From Acheta domesticus (Eukaryota; Arthropoda; Insecta; Orthoptera; Gryllidae), in contig JAHLJT010003656.1 of the NCBI GenBank assembly GCA_031308135.1, positions 72,310,984 through 72,374,983 of the forward strand: a stretch of DNA of 64,000 bases, given 5' to 3'. This document shows positions 36,735 to 47,650 of this stretch, piece by piece. The notes beneath the pieces were generated by a model. That model was not told the origin of the DNA and did no database searches. It saw only the letters and a program-made list of their open reading frames with translations. Position 1 is the first letter of the stretch; each line of letters begins with the position of its first letter. A program made the translations under genes and the position numbers.

Positions 36735-37075
36735 CATGGAAATAATTGCACGCTTTTTCAGAATAAATGCTAAAAGCTTCAAGGTGATCGAGAGAGATCA
36801 GAGATCATCACTTTTTGCCGATGAACACGTGGTGAGGTCCAGCCGGCCAATCAGACGGCCGATCGTCAACCGCGGAAAGGAATCAAATCGGGCGACACGG
36901 TGGGAAGGAAAACCACGACACCCTGAGGAAGACTACGACAAAATGGTCGAGACATCGGCACCACAACCTTTGACGCGGCGTCATCCGGGCATCGGCAAAT
37001 GATTTTCGGCAAACTAACTACAACGAGAAAGTCGTGTCACTCTGTATCACCACTAGTTAAGACATCATTTTCGTT
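36735..37075. mobile_element. Foldback-family central fragment
   Basis: CCTGAGGAAGACTACGACAA, ATGGTCGAGACATCGGC and CACAACCTTTGACGCGGCGTC match the right side of the palindrome centre (60693-60750). Further on, TGTATCACCACTAGTTAAG matches the arm end. The left side of the centre is absent. Confidence 0.55.
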
Positions 37076-37145
37076 AAAAATGTCAGAACTTTCGTCATTC
37101 TAATGTCTCGAACTTCAAGCCGTGTTGAGTCAGCTTAACCACCTA

Positions 37146-38429
37146 GAACAAACTCTGCACGTGATCTGTTGTTCAAGTGAATTTATCAAAGGTTCCAATA
37201 GTGAGTGGGAATACATTTTTTCGCAAATAACACATCAGAACGAAACAAAACATCGATTGCTTTGTTTAAATGTTCACGTTAAAAAACATATTTTATGATT
37301 ATAATCATGGACAAACGTGTTTGACGCGGGAGAACTAATTGTTACTTTACAACATTTTCCATTATTCCACTAGAGACAAATCGCAAATCATTAAACGAAT
37401 CGAGAAACTTTGTAGTTGTTTTTGATGTACATACTACCGTAAGAAGATTACGAAATATTGATTTTCTATTTAAAATCCAAGTTGTGCTCAAGTCAGCGCT
37501 GAGGTGAACGATGAATTCTTGTCAATGTAACGTTGCTAATTCGAACCTTTTCTGTGGACCCTAGTTTTTTCCAACCTGGCCAGTTCGCGAAATTTGGACT
37601 ATTCACAGATCTTGACAAGATGTATAAACCATCATGATGATGTATAAAACTGAGAAAATGGGAACATGTACAATTTATGGGAGACGAAATCTATATGAAA
37701 ATGCTAATAAACTGATACGCATGAGAAGAATTGTGGAATTACTTAAAAATGAATGAATATATCAAAAAAACAACAGTGTATTACAGAAATAATTTGTTTT
37801 ATTAACAATTTCATCCGTTGAATGGCATAGTCCTCTATCATAGAACTGAGTTGTTGATCGCAATTATATCTATTTTTACTGAGAGCTTTTACAAACATAT
37901 GTGTGTGTATTTATTTAAATGCTTGACATTCCTCACATTGTAATCCCACGTGTCGCCCACAACGAATCTGGTTATTTTATAAAATTCGTTTAAAACTATT
38001 TTTGAAAGTTGAAAATTACAGTCTACTTTTATTCTCATGTTACACGTACTACATAATTTCCTCGATCAGATTTTACAGTTTTTATCATTCAAATCTGTGT
38101 CATTGTATTCCGAACGCAAATGTCGAAGTTATACTTTTTACCACCAACCAATCATGATGATTTTGATATTAATATGAGCTGAACATGCCTCTTTTTTATT
38201 CCCTATCGAAAACATTGCATACCATTGGAAACATTGAAGCGAACTTCCTGCCCTCCCAAAAAGCTTTTTTCGCGGACCCGCTTAACATCTTTTTGTTCTC
38301 CACAAATCAAGAGTTTTTCATGCGCCGAGATGTCAGGAAGTACCAACGTTTTACAAAAAAGTTCATAAAATATTGCGACCGCGACCAATGACGCAGACAT
38401 ATCGTCTCATTTCCTGGCGTCGTTTTTCA
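37146..38429. other. AT-rich intronic DNA
   Basis: No gene seen. A SINE head scrap (GAGTCAGCTTAACCACCTAG) lies just before, at about 37125-37145. Confidence 0.55.
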
Positions 38430-38478
38430 TACGCGTCGCGAATATGCTGCGAACCCTCGTAAAAAATGTTCTCGCGCA

Positions 38479-38501
38479 GGCGGGCGGGCGGGCGGGCGGG
38501 C
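38479..38501. repeat. (GGGC)n microsatellite
   Basis: About five GGGC/GCGG tetramers in a GC-rich island. Confidence 0.88.
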
Positions 38502-38685
38502 AGCGCGCAACGCGTGCAATGGCACCTTGGTGGCCCAGGTCTCGCCGTCAGGGGAAGGCCTGTCTCCCTGGAGGGCCCATGATCGCTCATCCGAGAGGTC
38601 GCCGACCGCCGCTGACGCGCTCTGGCCGAGCGTTTCCGCCCGTTTAAACCTTTCGGCTCTGACTTCGCTGATAGTGTGAGGTCAG

Positions 38686-38709
38686 AGGTGGTGGTGGTGG
38701 TGGTGGTGG
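38686..38709. repeat. (TGG)n microsatellite
   Basis: Eight TGG triplets at the end of the same GC-rich island. Confidence 0.92.
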
Positions 38710-39112
38710 AGTTTGCTCGGCACAATAACTGAAGGTTCTCTATTTTGCGACAAGGGAATGGTGAATTTGCTTCTGTGATTCACGTGTAAAAATAATCGGT
38801 AATTATCCTGCGTAAAGAAAAGTATTTTATTCTTTTAAACGTAAAAGTTATTTGAATATGATTTGTTCGCAAATATTTATATGTAATTCATGTGTGTGTG
38901 TGCGAACGAATGACTGTACTGATTGGAGAAATTTACAGCATACTTGGTACACATATGACTTACACTTCCCTACCTAGCATTATCACAGGTAGAATTGGAT
39001 GTGTATGGATGCTAAAGACAAAATGTTTATGCAACTCGCAGTGGCGTATTGCAAAGGGACGGGGTAGATGGAAGGGGTAGAGATCTAAGAGCAGGTCAGG
39101 CGGTCAATGTGG

Positions 39113-39378
39113 GGGGACGAGCGGTGGGACGAGCGGTGGGACGAGCGGTGGGACGAGCGGTGGGACGAGCGGTGGGACGAGCGGTGGGACGAGCGGTGGG
39201 ACGAGCGGTGGGACGAGCGGTGGACGAGCGGTGGGACGAGCGGTGGGACGAGCGGTGGGACGAGCGGTGGGACGAGCGGTGGGACGAGCGGTGGGACGAG
39301 CGGTGGGACGAGCGGTGGGACGAGCGGTGGGACGAGCGGTGGGACGAGCGGTGGGACGAGCGGTGGGACGAGCGGGGC
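39113..39378. repeat. 12-bp minisatellite
   Basis: About 22 copies of GACGAGCGGTGG, with one 11-bp unit near 39222 that shifts the frame. It lies in the CUB gene intron between exons 1 and 2. Confidence 0.96.
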
Positions 39379-41854
39379 GGCGAGCGGTCGTGTGTGAGCT
39401 GCCGGTTGGGAGCAGGGGAGGGGTGAGCGGGGGTCCTGAGGGAAGCCAACGGGGCTAGCGCTCGTATGCTTGAAGGGTGGGCGATAAGGGGTTGGAATTT
39501 CGGCCCACCACTCAGTCGTAATGCTATGAGAGAGGACTGAACGAGGAAGTAAGTATCGTGCTGGTCCGTGATCCACTATTTTATGTGCTACTCGTGCATT
39601 CACGTGGAATTCATCGGATTTCATGAGATCGATAGAAGAGAAGCAGGTCCCGAGAGTTTTCATTTAGGCAACTGCGTAGTTCGACCTCAATTATTAGCTA
39701 ATGTCTAAAATTGACTCCGCCAAAACTGGAAATTTGGACTTTTTTTTATCTATTACACGTGTCATGCATACTTGCATGCGGGAAAATTCTGAATTGTGAC
39801 AGTTTTCTGCATTTGTTTAAACCGGAAGTTCAGAAAGGATTCTAATACATATTATTCTAATAACATTGCACGTTAGAGAATGTTTGATCAGAAGTTTGCG
39901 AAGGGAAAATTTTCAGAAAGAAAAATTTTCTAAAAAATTCTTTGAATCTAAACGAATATAATGTTATATATTTACTGCTTATTTAAATACCATATTCACT
40001 ACCTACAATGGGAGCAGTTGGGAGATTTGTAAAAGCTTTAAATGGCAAAATGTTTCTTTTATATGTGAAAATGTCAAGTACAATATGTTGTAATACGGAC
40101 TTAATTTTTCTGAAGTATTATATAAGAGACATTTCAATAGTGAGATAAATATTTAAGCATAATATGCTTACATATTTATAAATATTATTTTACAAAAGTA
40201 CATACTTTAAAATTTAATTGCACGTGACTAAAATTATGGTAAACAAATAAACTTAAACGTCTTAAATTTCATTTTTAGAAAATTTTAGTTTCGTTGTACG
40301 TCGATTTCTCATTCAAATCTTTACAAGTCCCTCGAACAAACAAACTAGGAAACAAATACGAAGCCAAAAATATTGCTTCAGTTGGGGCAAGCGAGTGGAT
40401 CCTATGAAACGTGAAATGGAGGTTGTAACGTATATTCATATCTGCTGTGAAATACACCACACGCATTACAGCTCTTATCCTGCGATGTGCGTATCGAGTT
40501 TCTCACCATGGTTGCTATTCACACTTTACAATCAAATGTAATTATGACTTTATAACATATTTCCTGCCCCACGGCAATACATTTTTTATAGAGTTCAGCG
40601 TAGCGATAAGCTAATTGCTCGTTTGAAGCCCTCATTCAGTTGGCCCGTACGAGCACTCTGGTCACTTTCGTTTATCAGGAAGTGTAGCCGTTTCGTACTA
40701 CAATTGGTCATACTGGTAACAGCGTGAACTGTAACGTGGGTGATGGTACACAAAATATCTTGAGAGAGATGGAGTAAATTACCTTAATTACGGTCTGACA
40801 TTTCGTTGTAACACTTCATGATGCCATGAAATCCGTTATTGCCTTGAAAATAAAACCAGAATTGCACCGTAAATTGGTGTTATTCTGTGACCGCTGTTGA
40901 AAATGTAAACATACTCAGCAATTTAATCATTGAGAGACTTATTGATTCCTTTCTTTTTTAGAACTCACTGCGTCAATTAAAATTTATTCAGTAGGTGGGT
41001 CGTTTTAAAATTATTATTGAGATTACAAAGTTATTTTGCAATCAATATTTTCGATTGAATTAAGGAGAAGAAATAATATCAAACGTGAACGATAAATAGA
41101 TATTAAAATCACTGCAGAAATGTTGCAGTAAAATCCCAAAAGTACTGAATTTATTGAATATTTCATATTCAATAAATAAAGTTCATTTTATGTAAGATTT
41201 TACAAATATATAAAACATTGTAATAAGGATTCTTAACCTACAGGTATTTTCAGTTGTGCTAATGAGTACATTTTCAACTGATCAAGATATTTTCTGCAAC
41301 TTGTTTTAAAGAAAAATATATTTTATTTGGACTTTGTAATTGGGAAGAGATTCGTTGTTTAGTTTACTTACATAGTTTTTATTATTATCTCTCAAGACAA
41401 AAAAATGATTGGAAAATGAAAGGCTGAAGTGAACTTAAAATAACGAACTCTGAAAGGAGTGAGCTGAGTTAGTTAAATGAGTATCACAAAAATCTTACTA
41501 GATTGCGGGGAAATCCAAACCTGTCTCTCCAAATGGTAGCAAGACGCACTGGTAATTCAACCGAGGCGGCTGTCAATGTCACTACATAAAACGTCTAAAT
41601 TGTTACTCTCAATGTGTGAGGTTTAGTCGCGATGAAAAGCGAGGAGACATTTGCTTTGAAAGAAAATCCTTTCCGTGTTGTTCTAGCGCTTTGCAGTCTG
41701 GTCCCTTCAAAACATAACAGTATCGGCATCACAGTATAGTTTTAATGTTCTTTATTTACTGAGCTAAACTCTGCATGGCGTAGCAGACCAAGTGGGCGTT
41801 TGGCAGTTTGCCGTTCCAGAGAATTAAACGTCTGCGCAGGGCACATTTTGAGAG
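39379..41854. other. AT-rich intronic DNA
   Basis: No repeat or gene recognised. Confidence 0.55.
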
Positions 41855-42025
41855 ACGAGGAAAAAATATCGAGAATAGTTAAAGGCAACAGTGTTGAAGG
41901 GAAGAGAAGAATAGGTAGGAGAAGAGTTTTAGGCCAACTGAAGGGAGGAGAATGATATAGGAAGTAAGTAAAAAGAGAAGCATGTAGGCTTCCGAAACCC
42001 GTTGAGCAAAATACTCATTGATAAT
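41855..42025 (+). pseudogene. Decayed LINE ORF2 tail
   Basis: The plus frame reads ISRIVKGNSVEGKRRIGRRR then a stop. After a frame break comes KREACRLPKP. This resembles the GK-EGKR--GR-R tail that ends many non-LTR ORF2 proteins. Short and broken, so tentative. Confidence 0.45.
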
Positions 42026-42544
42026 AATGACTGTATCTCCATGACGGTGACGGACAGTCCCCCACACTGGGGAAGCAAACAAATTAAGAATAATTATAGA
42101 CGACAATATTGTAGGTTTTTGAAACCTACTGAAGGATAGATTATCGTTGGGAGCTGACTTGATTGCGAGGCTGAGGAATGCGCTCCGTGTTCTTGGAAGT
42201 TGCTCTCCCCTCTAGTGAACTGAAGAAAATTAGGTGTCATTCAAAATCTCGAAGTACCCGATGTCTGCACATGTAGTTTACAATTTTGTTATATCAAATC
42301 AATATCAGTAATATGAAAAAAAAATAATATCGACATTACGCACAACCTGACAGTAAGGCGGGTGGTATCGACGTCAGGCGAAGCAGCATAGAGCAAGGAG
42401 GGTGGAAAGAAGCAGGGTGGATTTGGGCAGTTCGGCGTAAGTCAGGGGAAGCCGGGGAGGGGATACCCTATAGGTAGAATTCCTTTTCCTGATTAAACGA
42501 ATGTGAAAAAACCAGGGCAAGTAAAAATGAATTCGCCTTTAAAG

Positions 42545-42815
42545 TACCACTGCGATTCGATCGCACGAGGTCCCTCCATAAGAACGTGTAATATCATTCA
42601 ACTGTTTTCATATTTCCCTCCTAATTACGACCCTCTATATCTAGGTAAGGTACGAAGCGTACATCGAGCTCCTTATCGAAGGCAGTAACAAACAATAATG
42701 TATCAGTAAAAAAATAATCATATTAGTAGATGTATAGGGTAGTACGGAAGATTTTCGTAACACACTGTGAAGAACAGAGTGCGCAAGGGGAATGAGAGCA
42801 ACGATCCCAAACGCC
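42545..42815. repeat. 370-bp repeat, copy B (keeps empty MITE site)
   Basis: Partial copy preceding copy C in direct orientation, period about 372 bp. It contains a single GTATAGGG at 42732-42739, followed by GGAAGATTTTCGTAACACAC, which corresponds to GGAAGGTTTCCAAAACACGC after the MITE in copy C. Confidence 0.82.
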
Positions 42816-43490
42816 GTTGTACATCCAAGAATTTATTTTTTACCCACTTCTATTGATTCAGATTTACTTATTTACTAATTAACTCGTCGTTAGCTTGACT
42901 CGGTTTGCCTTTTCGTATTTCCCTCCCATAATTCCCTCTCATAATGCTCTCCATAAAAAGAAAATGGAGCACCATTCAATCGTTTTCATATTCCCCTCGT
43001 AACCACGATACGTAAGTTATGAAGTTATGAAACGAATATCGAGATCCGCATCGAAGGCAATAAGTAATAACGTATCAGTAAAAAATAGACATTAATAGTA
43101 ACCGTATAGGGCAGGGCTGTCCAACTTAGATATCCTTATGGGACACATATCAAATTCTATATAGTTAAGCCGCGGACCGCACCATAATTTAAGATGGTTT
43201 TTACCCTAACTACTGAGATTATACTGAAACAAATATATATTAAATACGACTTTTATTCAACATACTTAAGCATTAATGTACATACAACGAGAAAATATAT
43301 CATTAAATACAAATCAGATGATTGTATTTGGCTGGTATAATAAATTGTTTCAAATCAGTCGCAGGCCACACAAAAGGATCCGGCGGTTCGCATACGGCCC
43401 ACTGGTCGCCGGTTGGAAAGCCTTGGTATAGGGTAATCTGGAAGGTTTCCAAAACACGCTGAAGAGCGCAAAGAGGTTTAGGGCGGAGGC
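42816..43490. repeat. 370-bp repeat, copy C, split by MITE
   Basis: Runs from GTTGTACATCCAAGAATTTA to ACCGTATAGGG, is interrupted by the MITE 43112-43425, and resumes to about 43490, ending next to exon 1 of the CUB gene. Confidence 0.82.
43112..43425. mobile_element. hAT-like MITE, 314 bp, 8-bp TSD
   Basis: The ends are CAGGGCTGTCCAACTTAG and, inverted, CAAGGCTTTCCAACCGG. It is flanked by the perfect 8-bp duplication GTATAGGG (43104-43111, 43426-43433). An 8-bp duplication and a CAGGG-type terminus are hallmarks of the hAT superfamily. The interior has no transposase, so it is non-autonomous. The insertion split one copy of an approximately 370-bp repeat; an uninterrupted copy nearby keeps a single GTATAGGG (42732-42739). 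Confidence 0.92.
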
Positions 43491-43506
43491 CCGCCCACCA
43501 ACCTAC

Positions 43507-43786
43507 CTTGGGAAGTAGAGGCGCACCACCTCCCCGGGCCGGCCGCGCATGAGGTAGGTGCAGGAGGTGTGCGGCGGGTACCAGTGCGCCACGGACAGGA
43601 AGATGCCCTCCGAGTCCCCCGACGCCGCCAGCGCCTCGCTGCTCAGCACCCAGTCGCACGTGCCGTTGCGCTCGCCCGCGGTGTCCACCTGCCCGGGCCA
43701 GTTGCCCACGTTGAAGTGGAAGCCCGTGTTGAGCAGCGGGCCCGCGGGCGAGCTCACGAACTCCACGAACAGGTCCTCGCTGGTGC
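43507..43786 (-). CDS. CUB-domain protein, internal exon 1 of 3 visible
   Basis: Internal exon of a multi-CUB extracellular protein. On the minus strand it follows an acceptor (ctctgttcgcag) and ends at a donor AG|GTAGGT. It is 280 nt: two bases complete the preceding codon, then 92 codons, then two bases (AG) left over. It first encodes the last strands of one CUB domain (TSEDLFVEFVSSPAG, then LLNTGFHF). The next CUB follows, with its first two cysteines (NGTCDW and HTSC, 31 residues between them), and ends VVRLYFP. NGT is an N-glycosylation sequon, fitting a secreted or cell-surface protein. CUB domains are about 110-residue beta-sandwiches that bind proteins or glycans, often with calcium. 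The partner of this one is unknown. Insect Culd/CG34370-type proteins are candidate relatives, from memory only. The upstream exon lies outside what I could find. Confidence 0.88.
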
Positions 43787-43884
43787 CTGCGAACAGAGTA
43801 GACGGACGGCGTCAGCCGTGGGATTGACGTGGCGAGGATAGACACAGCTGTAGCTTTGAGACTTTAGGTTTCTGGGCTCGTCAA

Positions 43885-44395
43885 CTACTTTGGTTATTAG
43901 TCCCCTGAGTGTAGTGCACGTCATATTAGGGAGTTAGTGGTGGTCCTCGCACGATGGAACGTGAGATCCAACACCGACCTACACGTTTGTTTACGGGGTC
44001 AACTCTTCCAGGAATCTCCCCCAGCGGAGCACCGCCCAAAGTCGGGACACACAAGCGCTAGACTGGTCTTCCGACATGTGTGGTAGTGTGGTGCATTCAA
44101 GTGTGTAGGTGGAAGTGGAGGGGAAAGGACCAGATTGAGGAAGGAAATAGAGCGAGTGGTCTATTCTCTCTTTTTTTATGGTCATGATTCGGCATTAGCC
44201 TGGTTTTTATGGGAGAGACCACGGAAAACTCGCGATCAGAGCAGTTCCTACAATTTTACTCGAGACTGCTCGACGTACGCCAAACGGCTTCAGCTGAATT
44301 CGACTGTAGATACTAACTACTGCAGATACTATCAGCCATCGATGGGAATCGATCCCAGGACCTCCAGTTACAGCGGCTCATGACTTCAAAAGTTG
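43885..44395 (-). mobile_element. Composite SINE, diverged, minus strand
   Basis: It reads tail to head in the plus direction: GGTTATTAGTCCCCTGAGTG, CCGACCTACACG, GGAGCACCGCCC, GGTAGTGTGGTGCATTCAAG, ACCACGGAAAACTCGCGATC, and the B box complement GGGAATCGATCCCAGGACC. It lies about 100 bp upstream (transcript sense) of exon 1. Confidence 0.82.
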
Positions 44396-46792
44396 TTTCA
44401 CAAAATTAAGTCTGCGTGTTTCACAAAAATCTGACGAGTTGTCTCAGTCAACAACCCCAGGCGCACGTGAGACACTGTTGATTTTAACTTTATACTGCAT
44501 GTACTAGAGAGCAACCAAGAATACCACACGACTGAATGGAGAGTGTGTCCCTCGCACCGTCAAGAACGAAATAAACGTTTAGTTTTTATCACACTGTTGT
44601 AAAATGAAACATGTGTGACTCTTGGATCGGCACGTTTGCATTTTAAACTTAAATTAACAGTAAATACCAACATATTCCCGCGCCCTATTACGTTTTCTCA
44701 TGAAGTTTGTTCACACCTACCACCATTTCTCACTTTTGATTTCTCTCTGGGATCTTGTCGTGGAGCTGCGGGAAGCACCTCATCCACGAAAATGATTTTT
44801 AGATCATTCGCGTGCTTGCTGGTCTAACCTTTTGATCTCCTCCCAAAGAATTTGATATGTTGACATTTTAGAGCTATACTCTCCTCAGTGTCCTATTGCC
44901 CTCCGCTACACGATTTGGCATCGAATGTATTTAACTTTGTGGCTGGAAGGTAGCAACAACCTAGTAAACCATCAGATCCGAAGTACACGTGTGGATTATT
45001 CTTTCTTAACCGATGTGCAGATAATGCAAGGATAATTGTATTGTGATTATGACTCACAGGAGTAATTGTACAAATGCAGCATATTCGCATCATATATAAC
45101 GAAAAGCATTTAAATAGCAATCAGTTTTGGTTGTAAACACTCTGACTGCAATTGGCACGAGTCGCCACGGGAAAATAGTACTACTAAGTAATAAAAGAGC
45201 ACAAAGTTCTTGGATGCCATCCGAGTGTAATATAGTGCAACCTGTAGAAGGTATGATTGCAATGAAAGTTTCCGCTTATGTGTTAGAACTTTGTTTTGCA
45301 CTAGCATCAATATATTTAAAATGTTCGTTTTGTAAGATAAAACTAAAAAATATCTTCAGCTCTCAATCGACAGACACAAAACTTTAACAGTTATCGAACA
45401 TTTAATTATTACGCAATTTAAAGCAAAACTCTAGACTAACCGATTTCAGAAATGCGATACATCTGCTAATAAAACATTTCTATTAGTCTCATTGTCAAAA
45501 AATGTGACGTGTTTTCGTTTTCTAACAACAAACGAGTCATTTGAATTTATAATGTAGTTTGAACAAAGCTTTAAGGCGCTGCCTCAAAAAGGATGCGTCT
45601 GAACCAGACAATTAGTGATATGAATTAAGACGAAATGATTGAGGAACTTATAATGGGACAGCTGCGATCGGACAGTACAGCAACGTTGCAAAAAGACCCC
45701 AAACTGCCCGTGAAGTGAATCGCAACGGTCGAGAGCAAACGACGCAAGTGTCCTGCGAGATCTGGTCTGTCCCTGAGACGCCGTGCCGTGAGAAATGTGT
45801 CCGAAGTTGCGACCGCATTGCTGCGGCCTCCTTCAGAGCGTAGTTCGCGAGTGGGGCGGATGAAACGTCGGCAACTTTGCTCAGAGATAGTCGCCTCCCG
45901 AACACCCTAGTTTTCAAGGTTCAATACTGCGAAAGTTTGCGGACAGTTACCGGGAATAGTTGGTTCTATCATGTGAGCGATTATTTTCACAAAGATTCAT
46001 TCCAAAATAAACAGATGGATGTGATCGGATGGTAATACATGTAAATGATAGTTTTTAAAATAGAAATTTGAAGTGCACCTATCTTGAATTTCTTCGGGTT
46101 TGAAAACTTCTGTAGTTGGCGTAGTGACAAAACAATAACGGAAATTACCAAGACCCCAAAACAATTTAGACAGCATTCAGGAAATCAATGAGAATAATCT
46201 AAGTGTTACTCACGTGTATCATTCTATGTGTATCAATTTACTTTGGTTTAAGTCAATGTTAAAATAATCGGTAACGTGACAAAATCAACTACGGGCTCGT
46301 CAACTCGACGATTCAACTCGAATAGGTGGAAAGTCCGAAAAATTTCTGAAGAATTATTCTTCAAAGTCAGTTTATTGGGAGTTTTGTCAAAGCTTGAATA
46401 AAATTATAAGCGTAGATATTTAGTGATAGTACTTTGTCAGTTTACATTCAATGTGCATGACCTCACGTAGAGTTTCTATATGGAATAATTTTCTTTAATG
46501 TTATCACATACTTTTTGACATGATTTTCTTAAATTCTTACAATATTTGTGTTAGTGCCGGTACCATATTAGCTTGTGGAAATTCCTAACCTCGAATTGCT
46601 CTCACTGAATTGACCCTTTCGAAGCATTATCACAACATGTCAAACGGCACCCACACGTGCTACTTGCCCCCCTGGAAAGCCTGGCGCTCCTGCGAGCACG
46701 GACAACTTTCCTTGACTCCGCTCTAATTTACCTTCCAAACCTAGAAAGAGGTCAACATGCCCAAGCTAAGTTAAGTTGAGTTAATGCCTTAA
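44396..46792. other. AT-rich DNA upstream of visible CUB exons
   Basis: No upstream CUB exon could be found. The minus frame 45648-45917 is unassigned. Confidence 0.55.
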
Positions 46793-47110
46793 TTTACGTA
46801 GCGAGATTCGGGCCATCAGGCCCGCTCTTCCGTCTGACCTCGCAAATCTCGCTACGCTCCTTTCGCTCAGCGGAGAAAGAAGGTATTATCTCGGGCGACG
46901 AAACAGGCGATTTGAATTTAGATCAGAGGCTTCTTTTAGGCTAGAGAATCTACTACATGGTGCAGCCGGCTTTGCTTCCCTCCGAAGGAAGACGTTCGAA
47001 GGAATTTTTCGCCCTTAAAAATCCACGACTTCGATCGGGTTTGAACCCGCAATCTTGGGTAGAACATCCCGATCCGCTGACCATTATTCCATCGAATTCG
47101 AAAAAGCTAA
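46793..47110 (-). mobile_element. tRNA-derived SINE, fourth family, with 3' hairpin
   Basis: The minus-strand head has GGAATAATGGTCAGCGGATC (A box region) and GCGGGTTCAAACCCG (B box region). The far end of the element (46797-46856) is a nested inverted repeat: outer 12-bp arms CGTAGCGAGATT / AATCTCGCTACG and an inner CGGGCC-ATCA-GGCCCG stem-loop. Confidence 0.75.
46797..46856. repeat. Nested hairpin
   Basis: Perfect 12-bp arms (46797-46808, 46845-46856) enclose a perfect 6-bp stem with a 4-base loop (CGGGCCATCAGGCCCG). It lies at the 3' end of the SINE at 46793-47110. Confidence 0.85.
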
Positions 47111-47162
47111 AGCAAGACGAGGCATGGATTGATGGACTATTTCGTGTTTCCGGACGCGTCAA

Positions 47163-47650
47163 ATAAGGTCATTCGTCCCGGAAGAGCGGTACATGTTTTC
47201 AGGGGGTGATCTCCCGCTGGATAGTGAGATCTGGCGCCGAACTACATGTCAGCAAGTGTTTTTTTTTCCAACCAGGTATCTCCTTCAAGCGGGGTACTAG
47301 CGCCCCAGCCGAGACAAGATCTAAGCTCCCGCCTGCCCTCCCGAAATGTGTTGTAGAGTAGTGCATGGAAGTGTGTGTGTTAATCAGGTGAGAATAGGAC
47401 AAGGAAAATGAAGGAAACATCGCGCGCGGGTCGTGACCTGTTTGTTGAGGTACTGCTACAGCATTTGCCTGGTGTTGATCGAAAAAAACACTGAAAATGA
47501 CGGATCAGAGCTGCCGATCGGTAGAATTCTCCTCCAGACAGCCGCTGAATTCGGCCTATGCATCTGGTGTGGAAGTTCTGCCACCGTCGGGACTTGAGTC
47601 TAAGATGTCCCGGTAAGAGGCACTGCAGTAAGATCAGTTGAGCTGTATAC
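47163..47650 (-). mobile_element. Composite SINE, minus strand
   Basis: Contains GATCTCCCGCTGGATAGTGA, GGCGCCGAACTACATGTC, CCAACCAGGTATCTCC, GCATGGAAGTGTGTGTG, CTCCTCCAGACAGCCGCTG and CTGCCACCGTCGGGACTTGA. It directly abuts a different SINE at 46793-47110. Confidence 0.85.

Larger units (their letters stand above)
38430..38710. other. GC-rich island in CUB intron
   Basis: Contains (GGGC)n and (TGG)n and no recognisable exon. Possible CpG island. Confidence 0.45.
35670..43506 (-). other. CUB gene intron, 7.8 kb
   Basis: Intron between exons 1 and 2, GTAGGT...TTGCAG. It holds a 12-bp minisatellite, a hAT-like MITE, three copies of an approximately 370-bp repeat and a decayed LINE tail. Confidence 0.8.

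Noticed and set aside
39049..39426. DERWDERW/GRAVGRAV repeat frames
   Set aside because: 12-bp minisatellite open in several frames.
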